DNA from: Ehretia macrophylla
Taxonomy: Eukaryota > Streptophyta > Magnoliopsida > Boraginales > Ehretiaceae
Direction of reading: 5' to 3'
NCBI GenBank assembly: GCA_037974665.1
Contig: CM075764.1
Location: 79,314,325 to 79,378,324 of the forward strand
Length of the DNA: 64,000 bases
This document shows, piece after piece, positions 22,145 through 35,135 of the stretch. Below the pieces are notes generated by a model, which worked only from the letters and a program-made list of their open reading frames with translations, was not told where the DNA came from and searched no databases. The position numbers were made by a program, and so were the translations under genes. Positions within the stretch are counted from its first letter, which is position 1. The number at the start of each line of letters is the position of its first letter.

Positions 22145-23315
22145 TGTTGTGTAAAATCAAACGCAAGTATATGTGTCATCAACAAGTAATAAAGTGATAA
22201 GTAGATATCGTTTCCTCGAGGACCGTGACTATTAAGTACCGAAATTAACTAATTTTATTTGAATCAACGAATTGAGAAATTGTAGACAAAAATTAATAAC
22301 TAAAGTACTCTAAAAATTAATAAAATAAGATTAATCAATAACTAAAAACTTTAGGGTTCCCGATTTCACCAAGACTAGTATCACTTGAATACCTTGATTT
22401 AATTAATTAGTGTTTATTCCCTATGTTTCCAACGAATTTCTCTAAATTGATTATCAATCTTTCTCAAGCATCAATAACATATTCCAATAAGCAAACTAAC
22501 TACATCCCTGTCATAATTGTGAACCTATGGAATTTATTAATCCCGAAAAATTCATAATACTGCACATGATCTCATAAATATCTCTATCTTATGATGATCA
22601 AGTGGTATTTCAAACATGATCTAATTCAATCATCACTTCTTAGTCTCAAATCAAATCACAAATCATGCAATTGTTGGCTAGGCAATCACAAGCATTAAGT
22701 TTAGAATGAAATACTCAACATAAAATAAGAATATTTCACCAATCAATTAAAACCAAAAAGATTCAAGCATTCTTAATCCGACTACATCGTAGCCCTAGAA
22801 TAGAAACTTAGAACATCATAATGGAATTAAACAAAATCCAGAACATAATGTAAATCATGATAAGAGAAAGAAGAAAAACTAGAAATTGAAGAAGAATTGT
22901 GGTAGAAGTCTGTCTCCGGATTGTTTCTCTTTCTTCAACTCTCGATTCCTCATGTTTTTTTTCTCCCATGTCTCTGCAAAAGTCGGCTCTCCCTTTATTT
23001 TACGCAAAAGTCCCCTTTTATCTTTAGGTTTTTCCATTCTTTAAACTCCTACCAAAATAGGCTTCCTAACGCAAAAGGAAAACTTCAACAAGAAGTTCTT
23101 TGATGCGGAGCAAAGGCGCAATGGCTGGCGCAAGGGCGCTACGACTGATAGAAAATCAATTAGCACAGCTCCTTCATCGTCTCTCATTCACCAACGCTTT
23201 AAAATACGTCAGAGTTTTGATATTCTTCTCCAATTCTGCTCACCAAAATAGACCTATGTCCCAAAATAACCATAAACCACACAAAATTACTCTTAAAAGC
23301 TCTCGAGAACCAACA
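22145..23315 (-). repeat. 5' LTR of Athila element J
   Basis: It ends (minus strand) at TTTACACAACA seven bases before the primer site. The block with CGCAAGTATATG and CGAGGACCGTGACT resembles the end of many Athila LTRs. The outer edge at TGTTGGTTCTCGAGAGC (23315) is inferred from a TG start and from copia-like sequence beyond; I could not check it against a second LTR. Confidence 0.65.
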
Positions 23316-24190
23316 AATATTAAGTAAAGGGCATGGGAATAATGTATATAAAATCCTCTCAACAATGATGGCAAATCACAATATGCTATTACCAAGATAA
23401 TATTCAAGTGAAGCACATTATAGCACAAACATCGAGTTTTCAAGGCCAAACTCCTATTCACATTATGTATTTAATACATTATGTGTTAAGAGTAAGATTT
23501 TAACAATAAACACATATGGAGTCTTTGACTCCCCCTTACACGATGCATATAACATATAATGATATGTTTTGTTATTATCAAAACTATATACATACCTTAG
23601 GTATGAAACCTTAGGATAAACACGTCTCCACATGTTCTACTTTGACTAACAAATCACCAACACTTTGCAAAGAACTCTTCTATCTCACTTGTTCACTTAA
23701 AAAGTTAAAAATATTGCCAGACATAGATCTACTATCATACTCACTAGTAGTAGATGCTAGAACCTATGAAGTCTTCAAGCTTCATTCTAATTCTCAATAT
23801 ATCTTCTTACATATATCTCACAGATCTTTTACAAACTGTAAAGCCATGTATCCTTCTCGATCTATCTCTTTGGATCTTGATTTCTAGAATATAGGGACTC
23901 CTATCCTAACTCCTTTACGAAGAGTCGCTTTGAAAGCCATGTCTTCAAATTCTATAGGAACCTACTCATTTATGAATGAATAATATGTCATCAACATTTT
24001 TCTTTATGCATGATTTTTCTTCATTTTGGACAAAACTAAACTCTTTGACTTTTCGGTTACAACATATATTCCAACTTCTAGAAGCTTGTTTTCATCCATT
24101 TATAAACCTTTGCACCTTACACACCTTTGATTATGAATTCCTTGATGTGAAAACTTCTAGTTGTACTTACGCATTTTCTCCTGTAACAAT
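23316..24190 (-). pseudogene. Copia element K: LTR edge and decayed reverse transcriptase/RNase H
   Basis: On the minus strand from about 24130: CKVQRFINGWKQASRSWNIC, then KEFSFVQNEEKSCI, then NVDDILF near 23990-23964, then LEIKIQRDRSRRI near 23880. These match, in order, the copia RT segments usually written as LYGLKQASRSW, YVDD and LGIKI-RDR. The Tyr of YVDD is replaced by Asn and stops are frequent. A purine tract (AAGGGGGAGT on minus, about 23523-23535) and a TGTTAAAATC LTR start at 23505 follow, so 23316-23505 is a piece of its 3' LTR. Confidence 0.72.
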
Positions 24191-24830
24191 CAATTAAAAA
24201 AACAATTCCTAGTTTGTCCGTAATCAAAGTGTGATGCAATTATATTTGAGTCCCACTTGATTGATTTAGATTTTTGTTCTTCAAAAATTAGAATTGGTAT
24301 ATGTTCCGTATCTTTGTACTTTTGTTTTTTGCATCAAAATATTGACAAAATAACTTGCACTTGAGAGTCCAAACAAGTTCTAATGAGCACCTAGAATGGT
24401 AATTAGTTATGTGTATTTTGAAATCCTAAGTTTAAGTCATGTTAATATCATGTGGCCCCTACAACTAGGAAGAAAAATTAGTAGATTGGTTCGAAGTGCA
24501 TATAAATTGACCCAAAACACTACTTGCTAGATAAATAAACAAAGATCCTAGTCTGGACAGAGTAATATCTTTTCATTTCATAATTCTATTCAATATTAGA
24601 CTTAAGTTTTTCAAGTGAATTAAATTAGTTTTAGAAATTTGCATGATAGTGTTATAAGTAATTCGGGTAGTGAGAGATAATTTTACTCTTCATCCTCAAT
24701 GTTATCTTGGTTTTTCAATTTGTTCACATTGTTCAAAACTAATCCAATTTAGTCACGGATGAAATAAAATCCGAGAGAACATTGTGGATCAATTGCATAA
24801 TTATCTTTAATTAATTGTATTAGGTGCACT
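24191..24830. other. Intergenic stretch upstream of RPS11, nothing recognised
   Basis: AT-rich, without a long reading frame, LTR signature or obvious inverted repeat. It probably holds old transposon debris and distal promoter sequence. Confidence 0.6.
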
Positions 24831-24836
24831 CACGGT

Positions 24837-24842
24837 TGGGCT
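24837..24842 (+). promoter_or_regulatory. Site II motif upstream of RPS11
   Basis: TGGGCT lies about 210 bases before the start codon. Site II (TGGGCY) is bound by TCP factors and is typical of plant ribosomal protein promoters. A second copy in the other direction (AGCCCA) is at 24892-24897. Confidence 0.6.
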
Positions 24843-24891
24843 GGACCAGCTTATCAGTTGGACTGGACTAATACCCAAAACGGACAAGGAC

Positions 24892-24897
24892 AGCCCA
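24892..24897 (-). promoter_or_regulatory. Second site II motif, reverse direction
   Basis: AGCCCA, the reverse of TGGGCT, lies 155 bases before the ATG and 76 bases upstream of the telo-box. Site II plus telo-box is the usual pair in plant translation genes. Confidence 0.6.
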
Positions 24898-24972
24898 AAG
24901 CTGAGTACAGCTTATAACAATAGCAGCATAGGGCTCCAAGTATATAGTCTTGTGTGCTGCACGTCATTTCTC

Positions 24973-24980
24973 TAGGGTTT
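24973..24980 (-). promoter_or_regulatory. Telo-box (AAACCCTA) of RPS11
   Basis: TAGGGTTT on the plus strand, in CTCTAGGGTTTTTCTGC, is a telo-box 67 bases before the ATG. In plant ribosomal protein genes it typically lies at or just below the transcription start, in a pyrimidine-rich 5' UTR as seen here. Confidence 0.7.
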
Positions 24981-25046
24981 TTCTGCTGCGGAGCTAAATC
25001 TTCATTTTCCAACTCTTGCAATACTTTTCTGCTGTAGTACTCAACC

Positions 25047-27143
<2,097 letters not shown>

Positions 27144-27398
27144 GTTTGGTTGGTTCTTTGAACTTGTTATTATTAAAGTAATTTGAAGAAATGTAGTTGA
27201 CTTTTCTACTTTGTTTGATGAGAACTGGTTGCTGTTTACTTGCCTTGTAGGCTTGAATTTTTGTATGTTCACCAAAGTTAAAGAGTAAGTATCTATTAGC
27301 AATTTTTAAACTTTTAAATTTTTGGTAAGCAATGAAACCGAGTCCTCTCTAATTATTCATCTTAAACCTTTATGCCAGTGCATTCATTGCGTGATGTT
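27144..27398 (+). other. RPS11 3' flank and probable 3' UTR
   Basis: T-rich sequence after the stop codon, without a reading frame or a clear AATAAA. The poly(A) site cannot be placed from sequence alone. Copia-derived sequence starts at about 27399. Confidence 0.5.
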
Positions 27399-28000
27399 TT
27401 AAATTGGCAACGATCGTATGAAAATCTTTGAAAATGAAAATTTTGTAATTTGTATATCCTCCATTGTTGTTAAAAACTTCGTGCCTATATGGGCTAGAAG
27501 GGGACTTGTCTGCATCTCCATTGTGTCCTTGATGTGGCTTGCTGTGTTAGAGGTTTGGCAAGAAAACCATTTGCAATTAGAAGTCCTTATTGGGCCGCGT
27601 ACATCTATGTGTACCAGCTCTAGAATTTGCTTGGCTCTCCATGCTTTGCTTGAAAGAAATGATTTTTTGTGTTGTTTGCCCTCTAAGCACTTTTCGCATA
27701 CATCATCATTCAGGTGGATGGCAAGTAGGTCATTCATCATATTCTTTTGGTGGAGAATCTTCAATCCTTGGAAGTTGAAATGCCCGAACCTTGGGTACCA
27801 TAGCTATGATTGGTCCTCTTGAGCTTTTAGAGCTGCTTTGACGTATTGCTAGCGAATTGGAAAATTCCTTTGTTGTTGCATCTTCACTGCAGCAACCTCT
27901 AGACTCTGGTTTTTATTATCATGGATTTTGCATGAGTCTTCATTGAAGAGAAGTGTGTATCATCTCTCCATCAAAAACTAATAAACTATCAACTAGTTAA
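27399..28000 (-). pseudogene. Copia fragment L: gag-pre-integrase region, decayed
   Basis: On the minus strand from 27764: LKILHQKNMMNDL, then DDVCEKCLEGKQHKKSF, then SKAWRAKQILELVHIDVRGP, the conserved copia pre-integrase zinc region and start of integrase (relatives: C-xx-C-x-GKQH, HTDVCGP). The sequence loses similarity after PIRTS, so the integrase core is missing. Upstream to about 28000 a protease-to-integrase linker (CCSEDATTKEF... IAMVPKV) is visible with stops. It lies 0.25 kb beyond RPS11 and points toward it. Confidence 0.72.
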
Positions 28001-28637
28001 CAAGTCATTTTGTTAGTAGCCACGAACTTTTGTGTTCAACAATTGTACTCGTATATGTATTTCTATTTTAGCCTGAAGTTGAGGAGGTTATCAGGACCAA
28101 TCAACAATGGACTATTATTTGTTTTCAATCCGAAAGAGAGATTCCTCTGCGTATGTTAAACTTAAAGGTTGGCAAGTCCTCCATTGAGTACACTTTGTAT
28201 CACAGGTTGATTTGACTTTACTTTTTAAGACCATATGAGACATAAGGAGATTGTAAGAAAGGAAAGAAGACGGCGAGAAAGAGAGCAAATGAGAGCAAAG
28301 GACATTGAGAAAGCAATATGTGCCCTTGTAAACCATGTAGCTTACGCTGTATATTTTAGTTTAGACTCGTTTCCTCAGAAATTGAGCCCATCTCAGGGAA
28401 AGGTGTTGGGATGTAGCCCATATTGAAACTACCCGATCTACCAAAGACGAAGTCAATCAATAAGTGGTCTCTCATCTCCACACTACCACTGGGAAATAAT
28501 GTCATGCTTGAGGGGGTCAATCAGATAAGTGGAAGATAAGATATTGCGTAAAGACCATAATGATTCCTCAAGTATAGGCATTATAACACTTTCGTCCCTT
28601 ATAATTTAAAATAAACCATTTAGTCTCTAATGTATCT
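28001..28637. other. Non-coding stretch, nothing recognised
   Basis: Between the copia fragment and the CACTA-like end. Short frames, including a basic 63-codon one at 28235-28426, have no features of a real gene. Confidence 0.5.
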
Positions 28638-30740
28638 CACTACAAGAAAATAACGCTCAGACGACAAACTTTTTTTCGTAGCCAATTGGTTATGGCCAGA
28701 CTACGGAATGGCTACGAATAACTAATTCCATTTCTGCGGCCAAATTAGATCCCGTTGAAGTGATAACAAAACTTGACCATTGATTGACTACGGAACATAA
28801 TTTAAATTATAAAAAATAAATAAAAGATAATAATTCGCAACCATGCGGTGGCAAAATAGCTACAGATTGGCTATGGATAATGTGTAATTCAAAAAAAGTT
28901 TTAAAAATAAAAAGTCGTAGTCTAGCCATAACCAATTTGCTACGGACTAGCTATGGACTATTTCAATCAGCACAAAAAAATAACAAAGTTTGTAGCTATG
29001 CGGTGGCTAAATAGCCACGGATTAATTATGGATAATATTTATTATTCAAAAAAAGTTTTAAAAAATAAAGGGTCGTGGCCTAGTCGTGACAACTTTGCTA
29101 CGGAATAGTTACAAACATTTTAATTAAATCAAAAAAAATAACAAAGTTCGTGGCCCATCTATAGCCCCTAGCTACGGATGGGCTACGGACCTCTTCTCTT
29201 CCGTAGCCCATTCATAGTCAATGACCATGGATAGACTATGAACCTTTACACAAAAACAAATCTTATCACTTTTAATTTAAATTATAGAAATGTGATTTGA
29301 CCTACAATGTAGTAAAACTTCACTTGACTTGCAAGCTTTCTAAATAAAACTAAAATTGGTCCGTATTTTATTAGCATACGTATTTTTATAGAAAAATCTC
29401 ATAGGAAATCAATAGACGTTTAAATCGAACTTAACATGTTTTCACTTAACATTGAGTTAATATTAATTAACATTCAATCTAGTGGTCTAAAACTCTCACA
29501 TTGTGTTTGAACTTCATAAGCAAGAAAAATATGAAGATATTAACAAGTTTTAATATGTTGTTCCTACTTATTAACAATTTAGAATAGATATTATTATTGG
29601 GCCGTAACCCATCTATAGCCCTTCCGTAGCCTATCCGTAGCCCATCCGCTACGGATGGGCTGCGGACTTCTTCCCATCCGTAGCCCATCTGTAGCCAATG
29701 ACCACGGATTGACTATGAAACTTTACACAAAAACAAATCTTATCGCTTTTAATTTAAATTATAGAAATATTATTCGACCTACAATGTAGTTAAACTTCAC
29801 TTGACTTGCAAGCTTTCCAAATAAAACTAAACTTGGTCTGTATTTTATTAGCATGCGTATTTTTATAGAGAAATCTCATAGAAAATCAATAGACGTTTAA
29901 ATCGAACTTAACATGTTTTCACTTAACATTGTGTTAATATTAATTAACCTTCAATTCATAAGCAAGAAAAATATGAAGATATTAACAAGTTTTAATACGT
30001 TGTTCCTACTTATAAACAACTTAAAATAGATACTATTAGTGGTCCGTAGCCTATCCGTAGCCCCTAGCTACGGATAGGCTACGGACTTCTTCCCTTCCGT
30101 AGCCCATCCGTAGCCAATGACCACGTATAGGCTACGAACCTTTACACAAAAACAAAGGTTATCACTTTTAATTTAAATTATAGAAATGTGATTCGACCTA
30201 CAAAGTATTAAAACTTCACTTGACTTGCAAGCTTTCCAAATAAAACTAAACTTGGTCTGTATTTCATTAGCATGCATATTTTTATAGAGAAATCTCATAG
30301 GAAATCAATAGACGTTTAAATCGAACTTAACATGTTTCTACTTAACATTGCGTTAATATTAATTAACATTTAATCTAGTGGTCTAAAAAATCTCACATTG
30401 TGTTTGAACTTCATAAGCAAGAAAAATATAAAGATATTAACAAGTTTTAATAAGTTGTTCCTATTTATTAACAACTAATTAGAATAGTACTATTAGTAGT
30501 CCGTAACCCCTAGCTACGGATAGGCTACAGACTTCTTCCCTTCCGTAGCCTATCTGCAGCCAATGGCCACGGATAGGCTATGGACTTATAGTTGTCTGTA
30601 GCTTTGCCGTAACCAATGGCCACGGATGGGCTACGGACTTATGCTAAAATGATTGATTAAGGTAAATCTTACATTGTAGGTGGTGTTTGTGGTGAAACTG
30701 TGGTTGAAATGAAGAAAAGAGAAGAAAAAGTAGTGATGAA
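28638..30740. mobile_element. CACTA (En/Spm)-type element, non-autonomous; right end unresolved
   Basis: It starts CACTACAAGAAAA at 28638, the hallmark end of plant CACTA elements. The motif TCCGTAGCC / GGCTACGGA and variants recur many times in both directions from 28680 to 30640, as subterminal transposase-binding repeats do. No transposase frame is present. The expected TTTTCTTGTAGTG at the other end is not found; AGAAAAAGTAGTG at about 30723-30735 is a weak candidate whose flank does not match the left flank TCT. The right boundary is therefore a guess at where the motif repeats stop. Confidence 0.7.
29219..30560. repeat. Tandem array of three units of about 420-480 bp inside the CACTA-like element
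   Basis: Units start at about 29219, 29695 and 30114, and a fourth partial begins near 30558. Each begins with CCAATGACCACGGAT-like sequence, continues with TTTACACAAAAACAAA and ATAGACGTTTAAATCGAAC, and ends with clustered TCCGTAGCC/GGCTACGG hairpins. The second unit lacks the block containing TCTAGTGGTC found in the first and third. Confidence 0.88.
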
Positions 30741-31074
30741 GAAATTAAAAAATGGAGCTTTATTTTATTATATGACATTTTGATCATTTTATTTCTTTAA
30801 TCATAGTCATATTTCACTTTTTCATATTTTTATACCATAGTTCACGCCCATCTACACATTTATATACACATTAACAGTTGGAGCGGAGCCAGCAATCTAA
30901 TGTTAAAGGTCGAAAAAGATTTTTTTTGTACATAACTTGAGAGAAGATATATATTTTCGTGCAATGCAACAAGTAGACATAAAAACATATATTAACACGA
31001 AACAGCTAGGTAAATAAACAATTAAGCAATACATTCAAAAGAAAAGGCACACTAGATGAGTATATGAAATAACC
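30741..31074. other. Non-coding stretch before LTR N, nothing recognised
   Basis: AT-rich. The LTR conserved block becomes recognisable only from about 31075, so the left edge of N is truncated somewhere here. Confidence 0.45.
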
Positions 31075-33025
31075 ACGACAGTTATGCCGGTATATCCTCA
31101 AGCACTCTAATGGGTGTACTTTGAATGTACCCCAAAATCTTACGACCCCATACCCCCTGGCAATCTCCTGACCAGGCGAGTGAGGGACTAGAGCACAGAG
31201 CTAGAGCAACCAACCTTGGCAATCCCACTGCCACCCAGAGAGCCCCATCGCATCTGCCCCGACGATAAGGTTGTGCAATTGTAAAACGATACACTCAAGA
31301 TAGCACGTAAAGCATTTATTTCCAATAGACACAGAAATGAGAACAACAAAGTAGGTTGTCCTCATTCTCATAGCATTAGAATCAAGTAGTCAATAATGAA
31401 CTTCAATTAAACACGTAACTCTACTATTCATACAAATATTTAAGCGTTAATGAATAAACAATAACTTATGTGAAATGTACAAATCAAACTAGCAGTGAAA
31501 AGTTAATTTTGAGCTATTTAACAACTAATTGTCTTTAGTAATTTGATAGTCACTAGCCACAATAGGATGATGGTGACTCTTAAGCTACTTTACTACTTAG
31601 GTTAAACTGCTTTCTAGTGCCAATTAAGTTCACTCCACATAGTACAATTAGCATGCAATAGTCATCATCTTTACACTAACTTTTGTTCTAATTAATTCTT
31701 CAAGCATCTCTTATAATTTCTCAAGGCAATTTAGCACTATACACCCAAATACTAGCTAAAGCAATAATTAGATAACATTAAATGCTTCAAGCTACCCCGT
31801 AGTTCTACTTATAATTATAAATTACCTAGTAGTAACAATGTTAATATTTACTATAAAACCATTCTTATGTAGATAGTATGATCAGATAGTCTTTGGCTAG
31901 TATTATTAACTTTGCTCAAGTTCTTGCTTTCTAACTAATCACTTTATTGAACAAGAACACAACCAAGTTAAGATCAACCTTTCCCTTATCCCAAACATTC
32001 ACTTACTAGACAAGATAGCTAAGCCAAATAATCACTTAAGGGAGTTCAATTTTATTAACATGTGAAAAGGCCTGGCAATTTAAACTTATTTCAAACCAAC
32101 TTTACTAAGCATAAATAAATCTGAACCTTCATTTTTAAGCATGCCCTGGACCAAAACTCAACATCAATGATATTGAATCCCTCTTAACCAGACCTTCCAA
32201 CTCAATCTATCTTTCTTGTAATAATGAATTCATTAGTTATAAGCTAATCAATAAACTTGCAAACCACATAACACAACACTTAACTTACTATGCATCATTT
32301 AATATAAACCTAATTTAGTATACACCCAACACAAGGCAAAGGAAAAGATAACGCCGGCAGCTAGCTACTCGGCAACAGCTACCGGTGTTGGCAGTGAATC
32401 TACCGGCACTGGTAGATCAGGTCACACGTGCACACACTTGTGCACTAACTTTATTTTGCTCATTGTTTTTTTGATATTGCCATGCAAACTTTAACTTGTA
32501 GACCATTTCATGGCCTAAATAAAACACACAAGTAGCAAGATAAACTCTTCTTAGACATTTTAGCAAACATTTGAGTTTCAAGTTAACTTTAACATACTAA
32601 ACATTGGCTACCAATAATCTTTAAGCTAAACCATGAATTTCAAGCAAAATGAACTCTCTAAACATTCCACAAGGTAAGATCACCATTAAAGCATAATATT
32701 TTACATGGATCATAAACTTTCATCAAATTCAATTTCAAATAAACATTAACAAGTAGTTAAATGCATAAAACATGTATCCCTCACCTCCACCTAGCTGAAA
32801 AATGTACACTAGAACTATGGCTTGAACCAAGGTAACCTTCTTCCTATCTATTTGAGCTTGTTGTTCGGTAGAGAGACCTTGAGCTTATTATTATTTTCTT
32901 CTTCTTCTCACCGGGCTGTTTCTGATCCTATCTTTTTTTTTTGTTGTGCCGTCGGGTGAGAGAGAGATCAATTGAGTGTTTTCTATTTTAATTGTATGGT
33001 GAGTGTCAAGTTAGGTGGTAGATAT
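31075..33025 (-). repeat. Gypsy-type LTR N, first part, minus strand
   Basis: It shares with the LTRs of A and B the block containing TACCCCAAAATCTTACGACCC (31128 onward) and the hairpin GAACAAC/GTTGTCC at 31341-31361. The donor-like GAGGTGAGGGATA lies at 32786-32775 on the minus strand. It is interrupted at 33026 by copia element H and resumes at 41478. The primer-site end is missing on the left. Confidence 0.75.
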
Positions 33026-35121
33026 TGTTAGGGATATGTCCTAATGCTACAATTGAGATGACCTAGTTGAGGTTTAATAAGAATATATGTGTTTTATACA
33101 CAAAGATATATTTAAGGATGTTCATATTTTCCACTTTGTATGAACATGTCCCTAATGTCTATCCGAGAAGAAAATACGTTCTAAAAGAGTTTAGAATGCT
33201 TCGTAGTTTTTCTTCGATATGATAAATATTAAGAATCGATTCATAGCCTTTCAGATTGTTTGACCGGGACTAGAACAATCGAGTGCGAGTTATCATATGT
33301 TATTACCTTTGATTAACATAGCGATGTTGATGATGTGGACTAATAAACATATGAATGTTCGTAGTGTTACAGATCATTGATTGTGACAATAAATGTTAAA
33401 CTAAATGATTTCAGGTTAATAGTTTACTATTTAGTTGGAAATTGTGCAAATTAATCCTCAGACTTGAGAAATTGCAGTTGCCGGTTATATTAGGGGCTAA
33501 ATATTGCGTTTGGACAATACCCGTCTTCTAAAAGGTGGGTTACGGCCTTTCATGTTTTAGTTTTGTGGTATAGACTGACATGTAATTGTCAAGATAGGAT
33601 ATGTTAACCTCCAGCGTGAGGTGATGTCCTATGATATCTGAGATTGGTCGTTAAACGAGGAAGTCCTTGGCCAAGGCGAGTATGAATTGATGGAAATGAG
33701 TTTTTCCATAGTAGTCATCTCTTGTTTCACTGGTTTAGATTTATTCATAGAATCGGAAGTGGACTTAACCATCTCATGGTCCTTTCTCGATTGGGACATT
33801 TTTAATAGAAGGATCGGACTGCACGCTAATTCTTGACGGGTAAATAGGTTCATGAAAGATAATGTCTTCATTATCGTATATATTCTCATGGTACGTTTGT
33901 TGCTAGTGCGTCACTCATGAGCATGAGGGTATTTTGGTAAATGGTAGAGAAATTTCTGAAATAGATAAGAAGGTTTATCGGTCCCTCATCGGTACGCGAT
34001 TATGAATCTAGAAGGTTACACACTAATAAGAATTAGGAATAAGTTCATCGGAAGCTTGTATAATGTGGTTGGTGGTATTAAGGTGTTAAGAGTCATCTAT
34101 ATTGGTGTTTGGGCCAAAAGTATAATTATGTAAACTTTAGGGGCCAAAACATAATTACCAAAACTTTTGGGGCCAAACTACAAATATTAAAAAGTTGTTT
34201 CAATGCATTTATTCTAATAGAGATTAGAATGGGCAAAAATAAAATATATATATGTGAAGGCTATATATATATATATGTGTGTAATGATGATGTAATTTAG
34301 GAAATGGTACATCATCATCCTTGTCATCAAAAGAGAATGACAAATTAATGACTACATATGTACATCTGGTGTGTGCATGTAGAGATCGATAACTAGATTG
34401 TAAAAGGTGTTCTAATATGCACCTTTTTGCGAAGTGTCAAAAGAGAGGAAAATGTGTTCCTTGGATTGTATCCAAGGCCATGCATGGCTTGGTTTATTCA
34501 AGCAAGAAAGAGAATAATATTGATTGGCTCTTTATGCATGGATGATAATATAATATAGATTATATAGATTAACAAAAAGATGACAACTCTCTCTCTCTCT
34601 CTCTCTCCATGTAACACACGCACACGACACACACTAGAGCAACATAGGGAGAAAACTTCATCTTCTTCCTTGAGCTCTTGTAGTTTCGGCCATAGCTAGT
34701 GTAGCAAGGATAGCTTGAATTTTTGCTATACTCCACACATACACAACTTCATACCTTGAAGATATACTAGCATATTTTGTCTTCAAGTTGTGGGTGGACT
34801 TTGGATGCTTGGTAGACCAACTAGAGCCTTCAAGTTAGAAGGATTCAAGATTAGGTCTTAAAGCTTCATCATCAACTTCAAAGTCTACAAGAAGTATACC
34901 TATCTAACCTCTCTTTTACATTATATATAGATGATATATGATGTTTGCTAGTTAGTTTATGGACATAGTTGAGAGATTGCATGTTGATGTTAGCTAGAAA
35001 TTTTTGAAATGTGCCTTATATGATTCGGCCTTAGTAAGCTATCCATGCATGACTTTCATGATCTTGTATCCAACTATGATATATGTTTTGACATGATCTC
35101 TATATGTTGGCTGACCTTTCA
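33026..35121 (+). repeat. 5' LTR of copia element H
   Basis: It runs from TGTTAGGG to CTTTCA, 2096 bases. It has a (CT)n tract at 34586-34607. Compared with the 3' LTR it lacks about 25 bases near 33330 and about 70 near 34400. Confidence 0.88.
34586..34607. repeat. (CT)n microsatellite in H's 5' LTR
   Basis: About eleven CT units followed by CA-rich sequence; the 3' LTR has only about four units at 41437-41446. Confidence 0.88.
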
Positions 35122-35123
35122 AG

Positions 35124-35135
35124 TGGTATCAGAGC
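35124..35135 (+). other. Primer binding site of element H
   Basis: TGGTATCAGAGC, two bases after the LTR end; complementary to initiator Met-tRNA. Confidence 0.93.

Larger units (their letters stand above)
19193..23315 (-). mobile_element. Athila-type Ty3/gypsy element J, minus strand, truncated
   Basis: Reading right to left: an LTR (22145-23315), an Asp-tRNA type primer site (22121-22138), gag (about 21990-20806), protease (20398-19706) and the start of reverse transcriptase (19400-19193). The remainder of pol and the other LTR are cut off by LTR fragment I. Every gene carries stops or frameshifts. The clade call rests on the gag and protease wording and on the primer site. Confidence 0.85.

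Noticed and set aside
27418..27822. 134-codon plus-strand frame downstream of RPS11
   Set aside because: It is antisense to a recognisable copia pre-integrase segment on the minus strand and has no features of its own.
28235..28426. 63-codon frame with a basic start
   Set aside because: No similarity, no promoter or splice context, and its charged run comes from AGAAAG-type simple sequence.
30723..30735. AGAAAAAGTAGTG as the right end of the CACTA element
   Set aside because: It does not match the inverted CACTACAAGAAAA well enough and the flanking bases do not duplicate TCT on the left.
35124..35135. TGGTATCAGAGC and similar sites as tRNA gene pieces
   Set aside because: They are 12-base primer binding sites beside LTR ends; no cloverleaf or A/B box promoter surrounds them. 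I saw no tRNA or rRNA gene.
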